Part shown: one piece after another, positions 42,095 through 51,347 of the stretch
Layout: every line of letters begins with the position of its first letter
Position numbering within the stretch: position 1 is the stretch's first letter
Assembly: GCA_016840065.1 (NCBI GenBank)
Contig: JAEOTB010000095.1
Coordinates: 1-55,743, forward strand
Length of the DNA stretch: 55,743 bases
Origin: Candidatus Hermodarchaeota archaeon
GTDB lineage: Archaea > Asgardarchaeota > Hermodarchaeia > Hermodarchaeales > Hermodarchaeaceae
Direction: 5' to 3'
Translations under genes and position numbers: made by a program
Notes under the pieces: generated by a model
The model's database searches: none
What the model was told of the DNA's origin: nothing
Seen by the model: the letters and a program-made list of their open reading frames with translations, nothing else

Positions 42095-42233
42095 ACCTTT
42101 TCGTTCTCATTCTATTTATTTCTGAGCTTATACCTCGTTTGAAGCGTCTCTGTGCCATTACCATTGCAAAATGGAAACTCTGATAAGGTGTTGAGAAGGA
42201 CCTTCAACAAAGTCAAGTCCTAGAGGCTAAGAA

Positions 42234-42989
42234 ATGCCACAACCAAAACGAAAAGGTAAGAGAATCATAATAACGCCCGATGAAGGGGAGCATCACCACG
42301 ATCATCATGGACACCACCATCACCATGATCAGCCCTCATCGTCAACTACTGTTGATATCGAGTTAAAGGAGAGCTTTCTAGAATATAATCGAAGACTGGC
42401 TCAAGAGAATCGTGCCTTCTTTGATGAGCGTGGTATCCGAGCCTTCAACATTCTTGGAAGTGTTGGTTCTGGAAAAACATCTCTTATTGAGGCTATTGTT
42501 GAGCGCCTTAAAGATCGACGTGAAGAAATCTTAGTAATCGCTGGGGATGTAACTACTACAATTGATGCCGACCGCATTGGAAAGCACGAAGTGCAAACGA
42601 TTCAGGTAAATACTGGAGTTGAGTGCCATCTAGATGCCAAATTGATTCGAAAAGCCCTCCAGTCCGTTGATCTTGACGGAATAAGAATCCTAATTATTGA
42701 AAACGTTGGCAACCTCATTTGCCCTGCTGATTTTCCTTTAGGTAGTCATCTGAGAATTGTAGTAGTCAGCGTAACTGAAGGACCTTGGATGATTCAGAAG
42801 CACCCTATCATGTTTCGCGATGCAGAGTTGCTTGTGATAAACAAGATTGACTTGGCTGAAGTAATGGATGTTGATATTGACCAGTTAGAGCGAGATGCAA
42901 AACAAATCAACTCTTCACTCAAGGTTATACGCACCAGTGTCCGGAAAGGACTTGGTATAGATGATGTAATCCAGCAACTCGGATTATAG
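42234..42989 (+). CDS. hypB: HypB-like nickel GTPase
   Basis: 251 residues. A His-rich stretch (about 20-31) can store Ni2+. The GTPase core has P-loop GSVGSGKT (75-82), GDVTTTIDADRI, the Zn/Ni-binding loop TGVECHLDAKLI and ENVGNL, then NKID. It delivers Ni to [NiFe]-hydrogenase with HypA. A HypE/AIR-synthase-like gene lies at 50266, but no hydrogenase subunit or hypA is in the window. Convergent with the Roadblock gene. Secure. Confidence 0.95.
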   Translation: MPQPKRKGKRIIITPDEGEHHHDHHGHHHHHDQPSSSTTVDIELKESFLEYNRRLAQENRAFFDERGIRAFNILGSVGSGKTSLIEAIVERLKDRREEILVIAGDVTTTIDADRIGKHEVQTIQVNTGVECHLDAKLIRKALQSVDLDGIRILIIENVGNLICPADFPLGSHLRIVVVSVTEGPWMIQKHPIMFRDAELLVINKIDLAEVMDVDIDQLERDAKQINSSLKVIRTSVRKGLGIDDVIQQLGL

Positions 42990-43004
42990 CGAGCCGAATA
43001 GGTT

Positions 43005-43400
43005 TCAACCAAAACCAAGAAGCTTTTCAAATTTCTCTGCGGTTCGCTTAAGTTCAAGTAACAAAGGACCCAGGCGCGCCTCCTCCTTCGTAATGAAGAC
43101 AACTACAGCTAATGGGCCACTGTAACGAAGTAATATGAAACCACGCTCAGCCTTCACATAAAGTGAGTCAAGCCTGCCTTTCTTCAGATTTTCAATGGCA
43201 TTTGCCCCAATCGCCAACATTGATGAGGCGAGAGCAGCTAGCTCTCCTTCACCAATTTTTGCATCAATAGAGCTGGCCATGGGTAGCCCATCTGTTGAGA
43301 TGATTGCAACTCCCTGAAGCCCTGGTACATTGATTTGGGCCTCTCTAAGCACTTCCATGATTGCCTTCATCGGGTCATCCGACGGACCAGGCTCAGCCAT
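43005..43400 (-). CDS. Roadblock/LC7 domain protein (MglB-like)
   Basis: 131 residues. Pattern QGVAIISTDGLPMASS (first hairpin), a helix ending in the ASSMLAIGANAIENL segment, the strand GFILLRYSGPLAVVVFI and a C-terminal helix ELKRTAEKFEKLL. This is the classical Roadblock fold, known as a regulator/partner of Ras-like GTPases in both bacteria and Asgard archaea. Its own partner GTPase is not adjacent; those at 7396 and 9307 are candidates. Secure fold, role inferred. Confidence 0.9.
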   Translation of the reverse strand: MAEPGPSDDPMKAIMEVLREAQINVPGLQGVAIISTDGLPMASSIDAKIGEGELAALASSMLAIGANAIENLKKGRLDSLYVKAERGFILLRYSGPLAVVVFITKEEARLGPLLLELKRTAEKFEKLLGFG

Positions 43401-43448
43401 AAGGCATTATTAGTTAATAATAGGCTAAAAACATGTTCCACGTTTTGC

Positions 43449-44216
43449 TCAATTTATCCATCCCAAGCCCACAAACGCCTTACGAACTCGCTCATTTACA
43501 GGAAGGGCTACCATTATGCCTGCGATTACTTGGACTAGGTTCACTGGTACCTCGATAATCGCAGCCATCCCAAGTACAAACCTTTGAAAGAGAAAATAAC
43601 CCGTTATCATAAGGCAGCCACCTAGAAGCATTGCTGTTGCACTCCAAGCTGATTCAGGGTCGTATCGCAAAGTCAGTACAATTGTAACTATCCCGATATA
43701 GGCTCCCATGATAAACCAGAGCAAAGGTGGAACATAGAGTGTGGCGAACCACCAGATTTGTAATGCTGAACCACCTGAAGCCTCAACCAATCCGCTGAGA
43801 AGGAACCAACCAATTATTCCTAGAGATAAAGCTAGTACAGACCCTATGCACACACCTAGGTAGCGAAGTTGTTTTGGCGAAAAATTCTGTCGTAATCTAT
43901 TGCCTAAATACCCAACAACGAATCCCTCAAGGCCTTTGATAAAGAATGTGGCAAGTGCGTAGTGAGGATAGCCTAGAAAGATATCTGCTAACATGGAACC
44001 GATTCCAGCTGCACTAAAACCAATAATTGGACCAAAGAGAATAGCAGTGATGTATATTGCTATTTCTCCTAGATTGAAATAACCCGTGGTGGCAGGCACG
44101 TAAATCTGGAACATCATTGTCGCAATACAGCAAAGCGCTCCCATCACTGCACCCAAGGAGATCAGGAGCACCATCGGCATTTGGGGGAAGAGAATACTAT
44201 CACTCTTAAGACCCAT
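43449..44216 (-). CDS. ECF transporter S component (vitamin uptake)
   Basis: 255 residues with about six membrane helices. The pattern FNLGEIAIYITAILFGPIIG and GSMLADIFLGYPHYALATFFIKGLEGFVVGYL is typical of ECF substrate-binding subunits (RibU/ThiW-like). No energising ATPase is nearby, so it would share one. It is divergent from the CoA operon, hinting at pantothenate or a precursor, but the substrate is not visible in the sequence. Confidence 0.85.
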   Translation of the reverse strand: MGLKSDSILFPQMPMVLLISLGAVMGALCCIATMMFQIYVPATTGYFNLGEIAIYITAILFGPIIGFSAAGIGSMLADIFLGYPHYALATFFIKGLEGFVVGYLGNRLRQNFSPKQLRYLGVCIGSVLALSLGIIGWFLLSGLVEASGGSALQIWWFATLYVPPLLWFIMGAYIGIVTIVLTLRYDPESAWSATAMLLGGCLMITGYFLFQRFVLGMAAIIEVPVNLVQVIAGIMVALPVNERVRKAFVGLGWIN

Positions 44217-44353
44217 ATACTCACTTCCTTCTCCCCTCTTTTTTCCTAGTCCTTTAGTGTATCTAGCAGTTCAACATCTGAAGATGGAGGCTCTTCTGAC
44301 TGCTGCGAGAACCCTGCCAACCAAGACTTCGTAAAACAGCAAACATCTTAATA

Positions 44354-44368
44354 AATTTAAATAATATA
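44354..44368 (+). promoter_or_regulatory. TATA region of the CoA operon
   Basis: AATTTAAATAATATA upstream of pantoate kinase; the core lies about 80-90 bases before TTG 44446. The predicted start of transcription falls on or near the palindrome at 44380-44395. Confidence 0.45.
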
Positions 44369-44379
44369 TGTTTCTTGTG

Positions 44380-44395
44380 CGAAATATTTATTTCG
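44380..44395. promoter_or_regulatory. Candidate operator of the CoA operon
   Basis: CGAAAT-ATTT-ATTTCG, a perfect 6-bp inverted repeat with a 4-base centre, between the TATA region and the first gene. A repressor here would block transcription. No regulator gene is adjacent. Confidence 0.4.
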
Positions 44396-44445
44396 AGAAA
44401 TTCTTTCCGCCCTGCTTAGACAAGAGACTTCAGAGGCTCATTTAA

Positions 44446-45363
44446 TTGAAAAGAAGCAGAGCATTCTCCCCAGGTCATATTACTGGTTTCTTCCAAATCT
44501 TTGACGATTCAGAGAATCCTCTAGAGAAAGGCTCTCGTGGAGCAGGGGTTTCTGTTGAAAGAGGAGTCACTACAAACGTGGAGATAACACGGGCTAAAAA
44601 AACCTCAATAAGAATACAAATCAACGGACACCCAACCACCTCTGCAATAGTTTCAGAGAAGGTGGTAGCCGATTTTCTTGAATTGGTCAGTGACAGGCCA
44701 TATTTGATTAATATTGAACACGAAATCAATCTTCCAATCGGATGTGGATTTGGAATCAGTGGAGCTGGAGCACTAAGTCTAGCCTTGGCACTCAATGAAG
44801 GGTTCGAATTAGGACTTTCGCGGTTAAAAGCGGCTCAGATAGCTCACATCGCTGAAGTGAAATGTAAAACAGGGCTAGGTTCAGTAATTGCAGAATTCCA
44901 TGGAGGAATTGAAATTCGGATAAAATCAGGCGGCCCCGGAGTAGGGGAAATCCAAACAATTCCATCCGATGATGAAAGTTATGTTTTCAGCTTACCCTTT
45001 GGACCGTTATCAACGGCAAGATTCTTGACCAATGAAGATGACCGCCACCGAATTAACGAATTGGGCGGAGAATTAACTGACTCCTTAATTTGTCAACCAA
45101 GCCTATCTAATCTCCTGAATTTTTCCCGTCAGTTTGCGGAGCATATACAGCTCATAACAGCTAGAGTAAGAAGAATGATACAAGATGCAGAGGATGCGGG
45201 GATTATTTGTAGTACTGCTATCTTTGGCGAGAATGTGTTTTCGATAGTCCACAAGGACCAAATTCCAACAGCTGAAGATATATTCAGACATCACTTACCA
45301 GAGGGACACGAATTAATGGTTATGAAAATAGATGAACAAGGAGCTCGTGTAATCAATGGATGA
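44446..45363 (+). CDS. Pantoate kinase
   Basis: 305 residues from TTG 44446. GHMP kinase with the archaeal PoK start RAFSPGHITGFFQIF, motif 2 LPIGCGFGISGAGALSLALAL and late GxxxG elements. It phosphorylates pantoate to 4-phosphopantoate, the archaeal step that replaces bacterial pantothenate kinase. It is first in a six-gene operon and overlaps the next gene by 8 bases. Secure. Confidence 0.93.
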   Translation: MKRSRAFSPGHITGFFQIFDDSENPLEKGSRGAGVSVERGVTTNVEITRAKKTSIRIQINGHPTTSAIVSEKVVADFLELVSDRPYLINIEHEINLPIGCGFGISGAGALSLALALNEGFELGLSRLKAAQIAHIAEVKCKTGLGSVIAEFHGGIEIRIKSGGPGVGEIQTIPSDDESYVFSLPFGPLSTARFLTNEDDRHRINELGGELTDSLICQPSLSNLLNFSRQFAEHIQLITARVRRMIQDAEDAGIICSTAIFGENVFSIVHKDQIPTAEDIFRHHLPEGHELMVMKIDEQGARVING

Positions 45364-46153
45364 AGAAGTTTCACCAGATCACCCAAGGGCAACATCACTA
45401 CGAATCCGTGCGAAACTCGCTCACGGCTTCAAAATCGGAATAACCTCTACGTTTGGCCTGTTCGCCCATGGTAGAGGCGAAGCCTTTGATTATCTGATTG
45501 GAGAGGAAACAACAGATAATGCGGAAAGAGCGATTAGAGCAGCTGCAGCAAGCCTCCTATTAGCCCGCCATCCAGTTCTTTCTGTAAATGGTAATGTTGC
45601 AGCCTTAGTACCCCTAGAACTAGTTGAATTAGCTGCAGCCGCTGAAGTGAAACTTGAAGTGAATCTTTATCATCGAGGGGGTGGTCGTGAAGAAGCTATA
45701 GCAAGTGTGCTTAGAAAATCAGGCGCTAAGGAGATTTTAGGGATAGGAGAATCAGCATCTGCAACTATACCTGAAATTTGTAGTGATCGTCGCCGCGTTG
45801 ACCCTAAAGGGATATTGATTGCAGACACGGTCTTTGTACCTCTCGAAGATGGTGATAGAACGGAGGCCCTTGTCAAGCTTGGGAAAACTGTAATTACCGT
45901 CGATTTAAATCCCCTTTCACGGACAGCTCAAATGTCAACCATAACTATTGTCGACAATGTTGTCCGAGCAATGCCTCTACTCGTAGAAACAGTGAAACAA
46001 CTTAAAGATGAATCAAAAACCGCCTTAAAAGAAATTGTGAAGGTATTCAGTAATGAACAGAATCTGAGCGAGGCTATAGGAATAATAAACACACGTTTGA
46101 CACGACTCGCTAGACAGAAAAGAACCAGTAACAGTGGAGAGGATGAAGGATAG
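45356..46153 (+). CDS. 4-phosphopantoate-beta-alanine ligase (phosphopantothenate synthetase)
   Basis: 265 residues of the archaeal PPS (DUF137) family: HPRATSLRIRAKLAHGFKIG, VNGNVAALVPLELVELA, LEVNLYHR and the DLNPLSRTAQMSTITIVDNVVRA segment. It joins phosphopantoate and beta-alanine. ATG 45356 overlaps the preceding stop. The stop is overlapped by the proposed AUA start of the next gene. Confidence 0.93.
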   Translation: MDEEVSPDHPRATSLRIRAKLAHGFKIGITSTFGLFAHGRGEAFDYLIGEETTDNAERAIRAAAASLLLARHPVLSVNGNVAALVPLELVELAAAAEVKLEVNLYHRGGGREEAIASVLRKSGAKEILGIGESASATIPEICSDRRRVDPKGILIADTVFVPLEDGDRTEALVKLGKTVITVDLNPLSRTAQMSTITIVDNVVRAMPLLVETVKQLKDESKTALKEIVKVFSNEQNLSEAIGIINTRLTRLARQKRTSNSGEDEG

Positions 46154-47043
46154 CATTTCAGCAAATAGTTATACTTGGGGCAGGCGCAATAGGATCCACC
46201 TATGGTGCTCTCCTATCTCAATCTAATGATGTGTTACTCGTTGGGCGCCAAGCGCATATTGAGGCTATCAATACAAGTGGTCTAGTAGTCGAAGGAGACT
46301 ATGAAGGAATCTACTCTCCAGCTGCAATAACTAGTCTAGAGACAATACTCCCAGAGACCCTTCTCATCATTGCAACTAAAGCCTACGATTTAGCAGCAGC
46401 CCTTACATCTATCCAGTCATTACTGCAAGATGACACAACGATTCTACTTCTACAAAACGGGTTGGGTATCGAGGGAATCGCCAAAGGAATCGTGAAGAAC
46501 CAGTGCCGGATTGTGCGAGGGTTAGTGACTTTGGCTTCAGAGATGCTTTCTCCAGGACGCGTCAAGGCTTGGCGTGGTGAAACTATCCTCGGCTCTGATG
46601 AATTATCTGAATCAGTATCTCACCTATTGGAAAAGAGTGGAATCAAAACCAAAACCTCTAACACACTTAGTCAAGAGATTTGGAGGAAGTGTATAATAAA
46701 CAGCATAATAAATCCTCTTACAGCCATCTTGCAAGTTCAAAATAACAAGATTAGCACTCCAGAGCTGGCTTGGATTCGCTATACAATTGGGAGAGAGAGC
46801 ATAGCGGTTGGTAATGCAGAGGGAATTGACTTCAAGGCAGATTTGATAGAACACATTGAAGAGATAATCCCAAAATATACGAATTATTCGTCAATGTGCC
46901 AAGACATACAGAAAGGAAGACCAACCGAAATCGAGTTCATCAATGGCAGAATAGTGGAGTTGGGCGAACAGCACGGCATTCCAACACCCATCAATAAATG
47001 CCTCACTCAACTTGTTCGTTTCCTGGAGGTTCGAAATTCTTGA
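46150..47043 (+). CDS. panE: 2-dehydropantoate 2-reductase, apparent AUA start
   Basis: The first canonical in-frame start, GTG 46231, lies after the Rossmann motif GAGAIGSTYGA, so the protein must begin earlier. Between the preceding in-frame stop (46144-46146) and that motif there is no ATG, GTG or TTG. ATA 46150 sits 7 bases after GGAGAGG and gives a 297-residue protein of normal PanE length. The NADPH motif G-x-G-x2-G is at 10-15, KAYDLAAAL carries the conserved Lys, and the WRKCIINSIINPLTA helix supplies the catalytic Lys/Asn residues. It reduces ketopantoate to pantoate. Confidence 0.88.
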   Translation: MAFQQIVILGAGAIGSTYGALLSQSNDVLLVGRQAHIEAINTSGLVVEGDYEGIYSPAAITSLETILPETLLIIATKAYDLAAALTSIQSLLQDDTTILLLQNGLGIEGIAKGIVKNQCRIVRGLVTLASEMLSPGRVKAWRGETILGSDELSESVSHLLEKSGIKTKTSNTLSQEIWRKCIINSIINPLTAILQVQNNKISTPELAWIRYTIGRESIAVGNAEGIDFKADLIEHIEEIIPKYTNYSSMCQDIQKGRPTEIEFINGRIVELGEQHGIPTPINKCLTQLVRFLEVRNS

Positions 47044-47807
47044 ACGTAGATGAAATACGCGCATTGAAAGGAAAACGTAAAATCATAATGTTGACTGCAT
47101 ACGATTACCAAATAGCGAAAATTCTGGATAACTTGGAAGTTGATATAATACTCGTCGGAGACAGCGTAGGCATGGTTGTACAAGGCCACCCTGACACAAA
47201 GAGCGTTACAATCGAAGATATGATGTATCACACACGTAATGTATCTCGTGCAACAACAAGACCACTTATTGTAAGCGACATGCCAATTAACAGTTACAAT
47301 ACGCCCCAACAAGGGCTAAAGAATGCCCAAAAACTCCTTGAGGCTGGCGCTCACGGAGTGAAAATTGAAGGAAGTTATCCAAAGATTGTGACAACTCTGT
47401 TGGAACACGATATTCCTGTAATGGGACACATTGGCCATCTCCCCCAGACTTCAGAGAAAGTACGAGTTCAGGGTAAAAGACCAGAACAAGCAGATCAAAT
47501 ATGGCGTGACGCTTTGCAATTGGATAAACTTGGAGCCTTCGGAATGGTGATTGAACTAGTACCTCTGTGGTTAGCCCGAAAAATCACTGCAGATGTAAAA
47601 TCTCCAACAATCGGAATCGGCGCCAGTAAATACTGCGATGGACAGGTCCTAGTCACTAATGACTTGTTAGGCTTAGATGCGGATTTCAAACCAAAATTCG
47701 TTAAGCGCTACGCGAACCTCCACGAAACAATTAGCGAAGCCGTACAACGATTCATCAAAGAAGTGAAGACCTGTACATACCCCGATAAACGCCATACATA
47801 CCACTAA
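47040..47807 (+). CDS. panB: 3-methyl-2-oxobutanoate hydroxymethyltransferase
   Basis: 255 residues from TTG 47040, which overlaps the panE stop (TTGA) and follows GGAGGT at 9 bases. The frame extends upstream to 46998 without homology. It has the family motifs MLTAYDYQIAKIL, ILVGDSVGMVVQG, GVKIEGSYP and MGHIGHLPQ, and the Asp/Glu Mg2+ ligands. It adds a hydroxymethyl group from 5,10-methylene-THF (or tetrahydromethanopterin) to ketoisovalerate to make ketopantoate. Confidence 0.94.
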   Translation: MNVDEIRALKGKRKIIMLTAYDYQIAKILDNLEVDIILVGDSVGMVVQGHPDTKSVTIEDMMYHTRNVSRATTRPLIVSDMPINSYNTPQQGLKNAQKLLEAGAHGVKIEGSYPKIVTTLLEHDIPVMGHIGHLPQTSEKVRVQGKRPEQADQIWRDALQLDKLGAFGMVIELVPLWLARKITADVKSPTIGIGASKYCDGQVLVTNDLLGLDADFKPKFVKRYANLHETISEAVQRFIKEVKTCTYPDKRHTYH

Positions 47808-47808
47808 C

Positions 47809-48984
47809 TTGGTGACTGAACTGCAAGAAAAAGGTGTATCTAGAAGAGTTTTGCTGAAGGAACTCGAAGCACAGTTGAGCGAGGATTTAGCATACGAGTC
47901 TGGGAGAATTCTAGGCTCTATGTGTACAAAGCCCCATTCTTTTGCTGCACAAGTTTACAGGAAATACATCGAGAAGAACCTTGGTGACCCTGGGCTTTTT
48001 CCTGCCTCTAAGCAAATCGAGCGTGAAGCCATTCAGATGTTAGGATCACTACTCGGAAAAACTGACGCTGTAGGACACATCGTTACAGGGGGCACAGAAG
48101 CGAACATACTAGCTATCTGGGCTGCCCGCAATCTCCATGGAGGAAAACAAGGAGACTTTATTGTACCAGCTTCAGCTCACCATTCATTTGACAAAGCGGC
48201 TGATTTACTCGGGTGCAAACTTGTTCGAGTACGCTTAAATGACAATTTTCAGGTTGACCCGGCAGCAGTCAGAGAAGCCATAAGTCCACGAACCTTTGCC
48301 ATTGTAGGAGTCGCAGGAACTACTGAGCTAGGGGTAGTAGACCCCATCAACGAGCTAGCTGAAATCGCAGAAAAGCGTAGTCTCCATCTTCACGTTGACG
48401 CAGCCTTTGGGGGTTTTGTTATCCCCTTCTTGGACAATGCAGTGAAAGAGCATCTTGAATTCGACTTTCGTCTTTCCGGTGTTTCCTCGATTACTATGGA
48501 CCCTCACAAGATGGGAATGTGTCCAATTCCTGCAGGTGGTATTTTCTTCAGGGATGAAGAGATGGCTTCTGCTATTAGCACTAACTTCACATACCTCTGC
48601 GGTGGTGAAACGGTGCATCAAACAATCGTTGGTACCCGTTCAGGGGCACCAGCTCTTGCCACTTGGGCAATGCTAAAGCATCTAGGTCGGGCAGGATACC
48701 GAAAAGTATTGAAGCGTTGCATGAAGTTAACCCATCAACTTGTCGCAGGGATTGAGGAAATAGAAGGATTGGCGGTAGTTAGTCCGCCGACTATGAATGT
48801 TGTTGGGATTAAATCAGATGTCATAGACGCTGAGATACTAGCCCAACAGATTCGTACTTTGAAGTGGGCTGTCGCGCTATTCCCTAAACACATCCGTGTT
48901 GTGGTTATGCCACACGTTAAATCATCGCATATCAAAAACTTCTTGGATGATTTGAAACAGATAACAGAAGCACTCAACAGGTGA
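47809..48984 (+). CDS. mfnA: PLP-dependent aspartate/tyrosine decarboxylase (MfnA/ADC family)
   Basis: 391 residues from TTG 47809 (GTG 47812 also possible). Group II decarboxylase fold: HIVTGGTEANILA, ASAHHSFDKAADLLG, HVDAAFGGFVIPF and the PLP lysine in MDPHKMGM. In methanogens the enzyme makes tyramine; in Thermococcales the homologue makes beta-alanine from aspartate for CoA. Location between panB and coaBC favours the aspartate decarboxylase role, but the substrate cannot be read from the sequence. Confidence 0.9.
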   Translation: MVTELQEKGVSRRVLLKELEAQLSEDLAYESGRILGSMCTKPHSFAAQVYRKYIEKNLGDPGLFPASKQIEREAIQMLGSLLGKTDAVGHIVTGGTEANILAIWAARNLHGGKQGDFIVPASAHHSFDKAADLLGCKLVRVRLNDNFQVDPAAVREAISPRTFAIVGVAGTTELGVVDPINELAEIAEKRSLHLHVDAAFGGFVIPFLDNAVKEHLEFDFRLSGVSSITMDPHKMGMCPIPAGGIFFRDEEMASAISTNFTYLCGGETVHQTIVGTRSGAPALATWAMLKHLGRAGYRKVLKRCMKLTHQLVAGIEEIEGLAVVSPPTMNVVGIKSDVIDAEILAQQIRTLKWAVALFPKHIRVVVMPHVKSSHIKNFLDDLKQITEALNR

Positions 48985-48991
48985 GTTAAAG

Positions 48992-50236
48992 ATGACACAT
49001 CCATCCAAAGACATCAAAGAGAGCCTCGGAACAGAACTCCGTGGAAAGGTCATTGTACTATGCATCACAGGTAGTGTTGCAGCGGTTCAATGTCCTGAAA
49101 TCGCTAGGAAACTAATGCGCCACGGTGCAGAGGTATATGCAGTGTTCTCTGATGCTGCCCAAACAATCATTCACCCCTATTTGATGGAATGGTCCACTGG
49201 AAACCCAGTTGTTACCGAGTTGACTGGTAAAATCGAACACGTAGCGCTAGCCGGCAATCACAGCTACAAAGCTGATCTTGTGCTTGTCGCACCAGCTACT
49301 GCGAATACGATTTCGAAAATAGCGATGGCGATTGATGATACACCTGTAACATCTACGGTAACAACAGCGTTTGGAGCAGGAGTTCCCATCATGATTGTTC
49401 CTGCAATGCACGCATCAATGTACAATCATCCAATCTTGAAGGAAAATATTCAGAAACTTGAGAGCATAGATGTCGAGTTCGTTGGACCAAGGCTAGAGGA
49501 AGGAAAAGCTAAGATAGCCACTCCAGATGAAATTATTCATTCTATTATTCGTAAGCTTGGCGCTAAACAAGACCTAGCCAAAGTTAAAGTTCTGGTGACA
49601 GCGGGACCAACCATTGAATATCTAGATCCAGTACGTATTCTTACAAACCGAAGTTCAGGTAGAATGGGGGTAGAGATTGCACGAGCAGCCTGGAATAGAG
49701 GTGCTGATGTAACTTTGGTCTTTGGACGAGGAAGCGTTCCACCCCCAGACGAAGTCAGTGTAATTCACGCTGAAACTGGCCAAGAAATGTATGATTCAGT
49801 TGTTTCCGAGCTTAAATCCAAAGAGTATAGAGTTGTAATAGCTGCTGCCGCTGTTGCTGATTGGACGCCTAAGACTCCTAAACGGGAAAAGGTTGCTACC
49901 AGAAAGACGGCCACGCTTTCTATTCAACTCCGACCTACTAAAAAGATTGTAGACAAAGTCAAAGAGATTAGACAGGAAACCTTTCTCGTATTATTCAAAG
50001 CTGAACATGGTGTTTCGAATGACGAGTTAATAGATCGCGCCTATCAGAGATTGCAGACCGCGAATGCAGATTTAATTGTCGCTAATGATGTTGGTCGCCC
50101 CGAGGTAGGTTTTGAAGCGTTAACAAACGAGTTGTTCATCATTGACAAGGAGAAGAATGTTGTACATATCCAGCTAACCTCCAAACAAGAGGCAGCCCAA
50201 CGTCTTCTAGACATTATTGTGTCAAAACTTCCTTAA
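48992..50236 (+). CDS. coaBC: Phosphopantothenoylcysteine decarboxylase / phosphopantothenate-cysteine ligase
   Basis: 414 residues. CoaC domain (1-~190): CITGSVAAVQCPEIARKLM, PATANTISKIAMAIDDTPVT and PAMHASMYNHPILKENI (active-site His and conserved Asn region). CoaB domain (~200-414): TAGPTIEYLDPVRILTNRSS, GRMGVEIARAAWNRG, and AAAVADWTPK. It joins cysteine to phosphopantothenate and decarboxylates it to phosphopantetheine. Last gene of the CoA operon; only CoaD and dephospho-CoA kinase are missing from the window. Confidence 0.95.
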   Translation: MTHPSKDIKESLGTELRGKVIVLCITGSVAAVQCPEIARKLMRHGAEVYAVFSDAAQTIIHPYLMEWSTGNPVVTELTGKIEHVALAGNHSYKADLVLVAPATANTISKIAMAIDDTPVTSTVTTAFGAGVPIMIVPAMHASMYNHPILKENIQKLESIDVEFVGPRLEEGKAKIATPDEIIHSIIRKLGAKQDLAKVKVLVTAGPTIEYLDPVRILTNRSSGRMGVEIARAAWNRGADVTLVFGRGSVPPPDEVSVIHAETGQEMYDSVVSELKSKEYRVVIAAAAVADWTPKTPKREKVATRKTATLSIQLRPTKKIVDKVKEIRQETFLVLFKAEHGVSNDELIDRAYQRLQTANADLIVANDVGRPEVGFEALTNELFIIDKEKNVVHIQLTSKQEAAQRLLDIIVSKLP

Positions 50237-50265
50237 TCGGAAGGCTTGTAGCTAGCTGAGATACG

Positions 50266-51291
50266 TTAAAGCGGATTGACCAAGGCTTGCCATAGAGCGT
50301 CTTCTTTTGGTTGAGGCAGCGGATTCTGTGAACCATCCAGTTCAGTGATGAGACGAGTCTTTGGATTCTCCACCAATTTCCCGATTATTGAGGCATCAAT
50401 CCCAATTTGATTCAAGGCAGCGAGAACCTTCTGAGTTTTAGAGGATTTCACAGCCATTAACATTGCACCACTAGCAATCAAGTTGAGTGGGTTAATTTCA
50501 AGGAGACTACATATCTGGCGTGTTTCTTCGTGAATAACAAGGGCCCCCCGTTTTATGATAAACCCTAACTGCGATGCGTCAGCCATTTCGTGAAGTCCGT
50601 TTGCAACTCCGCCCTCGGTTGGGTCATGCATTGCAGTTACTGCCCGCAAATCCATAACTCGTATTGCTTCTTTTACTACACTTATTTTTTTGAGAAATCT
50701 CTTAGCTCGCTGAATTGTTGAATTGTCAAGATGTTTAGAAAGATCGTTAGCACGGTCAGTGGCTAGGATGGCTGTGCCTTCAATGGCAACGCCCTTGCTG
50801 AGGATTAATACATTGTTTGGTTTGGCAGAAGCAGATGTTACATATCTGCCTTTTTCAGCAACACCAAGCATAAAGCCGATGACAATAGGGCGAGGAATAC
50901 CCGGGGTGACCTCGGTATGCCCTCCAATGATAGAAACATCAAGACTTAGAGCTGCCTCATGCATAGACTTCATGATGTTTCTTAGAAGACTTTCGTCCGT
51001 TTTTTCAGGGAGAAGAATGGTAGCTAGAAACCATCTAGGGCGTATACCGAAGGTAGCAATATCATTTGCGCAGATATGAAGCGCATAAGATCCTATACCT
51101 TCAAGTGCACCAGTTATAGGATCGGTAGTAGCAGCGATAACACGACGCCCTACTCGAACAAGAGCAGCGTCTCGTCCTATTCCTGGTCCATAGAGTATAT
51201 CTGAATCAGGCTTGCCTAGAAAGTGAAAAACACTATCAGTCAATATTTTTGGAGGAACTTTTCCTGCACGTATTAACGGCACTGAAATCAC
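50266..51291 (-). CDS. AIR synthase / HypE-related protein
   Basis: 341 residues from GTG 51291. Typical AIR-synthase-superfamily pattern: an ATP-binding N-terminal segment (GRDAALVRVGRRVIAATTDPITG), DIATFGIRPRWFLATILLP, GGHTEVTPGI and the C-terminal segment DPTEGGVANGLHEMA. HypE normally ends in a Cys for cyanation of the hydrogenase centre; this one ends in NPL without that Cys. It may be a related ATPase or kinase of unknown substrate rather than HypE. Confidence 0.82.
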   Translation of the reverse strand: MISVPLIRAGKVPPKILTDSVFHFLGKPDSDILYGPGIGRDAALVRVGRRVIAATTDPITGALEGIGSYALHICANDIATFGIRPRWFLATILLPEKTDESLLRNIMKSMHEAALSLDVSIIGGHTEVTPGIPRPIVIGFMLGVAEKGRYVTSASAKPNNVLILSKGVAIEGTAILATDRANDLSKHLDNSTIQRAKRFLKKISVVKEAIRVMDLRAVTAMHDPTEGGVANGLHEMADASQLGFIIKRGALVIHEETRQICSLLEINPLNLIASGAMLMAVKSSKTQKVLAALNQIGIDASIIGKLVENPKTRLITELDGSQNPLPQPKEDALWQALVNPL

Positions 51292-51347
51292 AACTTCAGA
51301 TACTTGAATTTAGTACTACGGAATTCTTATTCCTTTGTCTGAGGAGT

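Noticed and set aside
50266..51291. Calling the AIR-synthase-like gene a true HypE
   Set aside because: The C-terminal Cys needed for HypE cyanation chemistry is missing and no other hyp cluster is adjacent apart from hypB 7 kb away.
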